DNA of 7,665 nucleotides from Quisquiliibacterium sp. (lineage in GTDB: Bacteria > Pseudomonadota > Gammaproteobacteria > Burkholderiales > Burkholderiaceae_E). The notes beneath the pieces were generated by a model, which was not told where the DNA came from, did no database searches, and was given only the letters and a program-made list of their open reading frames with translations. Of this stretch, positions 5,895 to 7,665 are shown in pieces. The position numbers and the translations under genes were made by a program. The stretch covers positions 1 to 7,665 of the forward strand of contig JAURMJ010000385.1 of assembly GCA_030830765.1 (NCBI GenBank). The letters are read 5' to 3'. The number at the start of each line of letters is the position of its first letter. Position 1 is the stretch's first letter.

Positions 5895-6746
5895 ATGTTC
5901 AACTGGGTAAAGACTGCGGCCTTGATGGCTGCGATCACGGCGCTTTTCGGGATCATCGGCGCATCGATGGGCGGTAAGACCGGCATGTTGCTGGCGCTCG
6001 GCTTCGCGCTGCTGTCCAATTTCTTTGCCTACTGGTTCTCGGACAAGATGGTGCTGCGCATGTACAACGCGCAGGAGGTCGATGAGACCAGTGCGCCACA
6101 GTTCTACAACATGGTCCGCGAGCTTGCGCAGCGCGCGCAGTTGCCGATGCCACGGGTCTATCTGATCGAAGAAGAGGCGCCCAATGCCTTTGCGACCGGC
6201 CGCAACCCGGAGCATGCGGCGGTTGCTGCAACGACTGGCATTCTGCGGGTGCTGTCGGCCCGCGAGCTGCGCGGTGTGATGGCCCATGAGCTGGCTCATG
6301 TGAAGCATCGCGACATCCTGATTTCGACGATCTCCGCCACGATGGCCGGTGCTATTTCTGCACTGGCCAATTTTGCGTTGTTCTTTGGAGGCCGCGATTC
6401 CGAAGGGCGCCCGTCGAACCCGATTGCCGGCATTCTGGTTGCGCTGCTGGCACCGATCGCGGGTGCGCTGATCCAGATGGCGATTTCCCGGGCCCGTGAA
6501 TTCGAGGCGGACCGTGGCGGCGCTGAAATCAGCGGTGATCCGCATGCGTTGGCTTCGGCCCTGGATAAGATTCAGCGCTATGCGATGGGCATGCCGCTGG
6601 AGGCTGCCGAGCATCACCCCGAAACGGCGCAGATGATGATCATCAACCCGTTGTCCGGCAGTGGGCTGCGCGGGCTGTTCTCGACCCACCCGTCGACCGA
6701 CGAGCGGATTCGCCGGCTGATGGCGATGCCCGCCGGCGGGCGATGA
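5895..6746 (+). CDS. htpX: Membrane zinc metalloprotease HtpX
   Basis: Inner-membrane M48-family protease with a cytoplasmic active site. In E. coli it works with FtsH in quality control of membrane proteins. The 283-aa product has two N-terminal membrane segments at about 6-24 and 29-48 and a cytoplasmic domain with the zinc motif HELAH (His131, Glu132, His135). Further hydrophobic segments lie at about 141-164 and 176-198. The third-ligand motif [13 protein letters not shown] (198-210) has Glu202 as the expected ligand. [10 protein letters not shown] (263-272) near the end is a typical M48 C-terminal motif. Length and motif order fit an intact enzyme. The ATG at 5895 has a good Shine-Dalgarno site. 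The gene overlaps rsmB by 4 bp (ATGA), so translation of the two is probably coupled. Confidence 0.96.
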   Translation: MFNWVKTAALMAAITALFGIIGASMGGKTGMLLALGFALLSNFFAYWFSDKMVLRMYNAQEVDETSAPQFYNMVRELAQRAQLPMPRVYLIEEEAPNAFATGRNPEHAAVAATTGILRVLSARELRGVMAHELAHVKHRDILISTISATMAGAISALANFALFFGGRDSEGRPSNPIAGILVALLAPIAGALIQMAISRAREFEADRGGAEISGDPHALASALDKIQRYAMGMPLEAAEHHPETAQMMIINPLSGSGLRGLFSTHPSTDERIRRLMAMPAGGR

Positions 6747-7665
6747 CCGAATCTGCGGCCAAGCTTTCCGGGCCGGCGCTGCGAGCGCCTCTTTCGCTCG
6801 AATTGCGGGCCGCGGCTGCCGCGCTGGAGTTCGTTCGTGCCGGCAGTGCCTTGCCGGCGGCCCTGGTCCAGGCGTCCACGAGATTCCAGGTCCCTGCAGC
6901 CTCCCGGGCTGCCACGCATGAGCTGGCCTATCGCTCGGTTCGCAGGCTTGGACTGTGCCAGGGGCTTGCCGATCAGCTCAATGCCCGCAAGCCGTCCACT
7001 GCGCTGGCGGCTGTGCAGCTAGTCGGTTTGGCGCAGCTGCTTGAGCCTGGCCGCCGTCATGAGGCTGTCATCGTCGATCAGTGTGTTGACGCGGCGCGCC
7101 AGGATCATGAACTGCGCCCGGCAGCCTCATTTCTGAATGCCACGCTGCGACGTTTCCTGCGCGAGCGGGACACCTTGCTTGAGACTGCACTGAAGGCGCC
7201 GCAGGCGCGCTGGAACCACCCGGGCTGGTGGATTGAACGGTTGCGCCAGGAGCAGCGCCGGGAGTGGCAACAGATTCTGGAAGCCGACAATGCGCTGCCG
7301 CCGATGACCTTGCGGGTCAATCGCCGTCAAGGCGAAGCAGATGATTATCTTCAGGAGCTGATCGCCGCTGGCCTCCCCGGTCGCCGGATCGGGCCGCAGG
7401 CGATCCGTCTTGACGCGCCCTGCGATGTCGCCACCCTGCCGGGTTTTTCACGGGGGCGAGTCACCGTGCAGGATCTGGCTGCGCAACTGGCCGCGCCGTT
7501 GCTGGATGTGCAGGACGGGCAGCGCGTACTTGATGCCTGCGCCGCGCCCGGGGGCAAGACCACGCACCTGCTTGAGCTGGCCGACTGCGAGCTGACGGCC
7601 ATCGACTCCGATCCTCAGCGACTTGAGCGGGTTCATGAAAATCTGGACCGGCTTGGCCTGCGGGC
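6743..7665 (+). CDS. rsmB: 16S rRNA (cytosine-967-C5)-methyltransferase RsmB, C-terminus cut by right window edge
   Basis: Uses S-adenosylmethionine to methylate C967 of 16S rRNA before 30S assembly is complete; formerly called Sun or Fmu. The 307 codons in view (E. coli protein: 429 aa) start at the ATG overlapping the htpX stop. An N-terminal NusB-like RNA-binding domain of about 20-145 includes [14 protein letters not shown] (129-142). It is followed by the RsmB linker region with [11 protein letters not shown] (157-167) and PPMTLRVNR (186-194). The methyltransferase domain then begins with [20 protein letters not shown] (232-251) and the SAM-binding motif [18 protein letters not shown] (263-279), then [12 protein letters not shown] (286-297). 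The two catalytic cysteines lie beyond the window and cannot be checked. The N-terminus is alanine-rich and a few residues longer than in E. coli. Confidence 0.95.
   Translation, partial: MTESAAKLSGPALRAPLSLELRAAAAALEFVRAGSALPAALVQASTRFQVPAASRAATHELAYRSVRRLGLCQGLADQLNARKPSTALAAVQLVGLAQLLEPGRRHEAVIVDQCVDAARQDHELRPAASFLNATLRRFLRERDTLLETALKAPQARWNHPGWWIERLRQEQRREWQQILEADNALPPMTLRVNRRQGEADDYLQELIAAGLPGRRIGPQAIRLDAPCDVATLPGFSRGRVTVQDLAAQLAAPLLDVQDGQRVLDACAAPGGKTTHLLELADCELTAIDSDPQRLERVHENLDRLGLR

Noticed and set aside
5889..6689. Long open frame of 266 codons on the minus strand opposite htpX
   Set aside because: It lies fully antisense to a clear HtpX with all its motifs. Its product is rich in Arg, Gln and His, as expected of the reverse frame of a GC-rich gene, and it has no recognisable domain.
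1..7665. Mobile elements, CRISPR arrays, tRNA or other RNA genes, defence systems
   Set aside because: I looked for transposase-like frames, terminal repeats, regularly spaced repeats and tRNA-like arms on both strands and saw none. All long real frames are core housekeeping genes with short gaps.

Overview
The window is a compact, GC-rich piece of a proteobacterial chromosome holding seven housekeeping genes. The order topB, dprA, tsaP-like LysM gene, then def, fmt, htpX, rsmB, with htpX placed between fmt and rsmB, is one I associate with Burkholderiales (Betaproteobacteria). Gammaproteobacteria such as Pseudomonas keep dprA/LysM/def/fmt/rsmB but, as I recall, without htpX between fmt and rsmB. 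The betaproteobacterial assignment is inferred from gene order and general protein character, not from a database match. I see no mobile element, CRISPR array, RNA gene, toxin or defence gene, and no frameshift.

Left half (positions 1-4096, all on the minus strand): a LysM/FlgT-like envelope protein resembling the type IV pilus secretin-associated protein TsaP is transcribed first. It is followed 14 bp later by dprA, the RecA loader for incoming single-stranded DNA. A 176-bp gap with several short inverted repeats and a plausible promoter then precedes topB (DNA topoisomerase III), which runs off the left edge. Pairing a pilus-secretin anchor with DprA is functionally coherent, since type IV pili take up DNA and DprA processes it.

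Right half (positions 4266-7665, all on the plus strand): def (peptide deformylase), fmt (methionyl-tRNA formyltransferase), htpX (membrane zinc protease) and rsmB (16S rRNA m5C967 methyltransferase, cut by the right edge). def and fmt overlap by 4 bp, and htpX and rsmB overlap by 4 bp. A 76-bp gap with a stem-loop and a good Shine-Dalgarno site separates fmt from htpX. Fmt and Def are the opening and closing enzymes of the N-formyl-methionine cycle. The two halves diverge from a 169-bp region (4097-4265) that contains an 11-bp direct repeat.

The most notable observation is that fmt has no ATG, GTG or TTG at the place its conserved N-terminus demands. The codon in the start position is CTG, overlapping the def stop codon as CTGA. 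Other points are a DxG variant of the acidic triad in TopB, a low-complexity insertion in Fmt, and possible regulatory structures ahead of topB, def and htpX. I did not find a new multi-gene system, and most of the window is ordinary core genome.
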